Source of the DNA: Mixophyes australis
Lineage: Eukaryota > Chordata > Amphibia > Anura > Limnodynastidae
DNA length: 64,000 nt
Direction of reading: 5' to 3'
NCBI GenBank assembly: GCA_036250195.1
Contig: JAVHZZ010000002.1
Coordinates: 368,220,624-368,284,623, forward strand
The notes beneath the pieces are model-generated. The model was given only the letters and a program-made list of their open reading frames with translations, was not told where the DNA came from and did not search any database. The position numbers and the translations under genes were made by a program. Shown piece after piece: positions 63,360-64,000 of this stretch (the stretch's first letter is position 1; every line of letters starts with the position of its first letter).

Positions 63360-64000
63360 TCTACAGCATGGGCAAAAAGAGGGCATGCAATCACATCATT
63401 CTCACCACTCTGGTTGCTTAATAACTAACAATGACTCACTCAGAGACACTGCTATTCTGTGTAACTGGCCACGGTGCTGCCCTCCCAGAATCTGACGCCC
63501 TAAGAAGCTGCCTAAAACTGCCTAATGTTGGCGCCAGCCCTGCCCACCATCCATGTCAAAGTCTCATGTGTATATGTGAGTATTTCACCATTGGACGGTA
63601 CATGAGGGCCCTTAGAAGATGTTGCTATGGGGCCCACAAATGTCTAGGCACACTCCTGGAATGTAATAAAAAAATCAATGGAATGTACACATCATGTGTA
63701 ATAATGACAATCCAAATGTTCCCTGGTTGTCATGACTTGCATTTGTGCACAAATATATAAACTGTGTGTCCGCATGTGTTGTGATTAGTGAATGACCCTT
63801 TAGTATTTTGAATTTAATATGTATTTAAAATGAAAAGATATGCTGAGACAATGAAGGATATATCTGAATGTAGTGTCAAGGTTTTATTGTAGTAAACCAT
63901 AAAATAACATCATTGTTGTCTTTCATCTTATTCTCAAACAGTTTAATGACTTTCCATGTCTTACAAAATATAGCCGAAAATCACTAAAATTTTAATTAAT
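63360..64000. other. No recognised feature
   Basis: A 109-codon frame (63431-63760) has no known motif. No element end found. Confidence 0.4.

Noticed and set aside
63431..63760. 109-codon frame as a host gene
   Set aside because: No recognisable motif, no splice context, poor composition.
1..64000. tRNA, rRNA or host protein-coding exons
   Set aside because: None recognised by eye on either strand; all coding-like segments with known motifs belong to mobile elements.

Overview
This is repeat-dense vertebrate nuclear DNA, most likely from a frog or toad. The basis is its mobile-element mix: several hAT families, Tc1-like elements, a DIRS-type tyrosine-recombinase retrotransposon, Penelope-like GIY-YIG fragments, an L1-type LINE, a CR1/L2-type LINE, Ty3/gypsy LTR material and many palindromic MITEs. 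I found no convincing host exon, no rRNA or tRNA gene, no CRISPR array and no bacterial operon. The species call is inference.

Layout. 1-5749: the 3' half of one hAT element (A1) followed by the 3' tail of a second copy (A2); both carry satellite arrays. 5758-5807: the end of another hAT family. 6917-13493: a complete 6.6-kb hAT element (B) with a perfect 8-bp target duplication (ATTACAAT), promoter-like signals, a leader of tandem repeats, a short upstream ORF, an 879-codon transposase frame and a 3' satellite array. 13.5-20.3 kb: old interspersed repeats, a Tc1 remnant and a MITE. 20370-22201: a non-autonomous hAT filled with a GATGAAGG minisatellite. 22.4-23.2 kb: a Tc1-like fragment. 24.6-27.0 kb: a decayed DIRS-like element on the minus strand. 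27.1-29.0 kb: two Penelope-like fragments. 30930-33886: a MITE carrying a nested hAT (31359-33612) whose ORF is related to the upstream ORF of element B. 35.8-38.2 kb: a GC-rich region with a micro-hairpin array and splice-like sites. 38.3-49.4 kb: palindromic MITEs, an LTR, a LINE fragment, a chain of ten hairpins and a 97-bp foldback. 49.9-56.1 kb: an L1-type ORF2 remnant on the minus strand, broken by a solo LTR (target duplication CTATG) and another insertion. 56.7-58.3 kb: a Tc1 scrap and a Ty3/gypsy 3' end. 60.8-63.4 kb: minisatellites and a second GATGAAGG-type hAT (61743-63351, target duplication CCTGGGGG).

How the parts fit. The best candidate for something undescribed is the hAT family of A1, A2 and B. 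Its 3' region holds decayed pieces of its own transposase gene. One such piece appears to have seeded a 100-bp hairpin satellite, which in turn resembles a 77-bp satellite with a 6-unit higher-order repeat. A1 seems to have inserted into A2's satellite. A non-autonomous relative carries the same N-terminal protein module and a stacked second terminus, and its target duplication shows that the outer terminus was the end that moved.

All calls come from reading the sequence and translations by eye; no database search was run.
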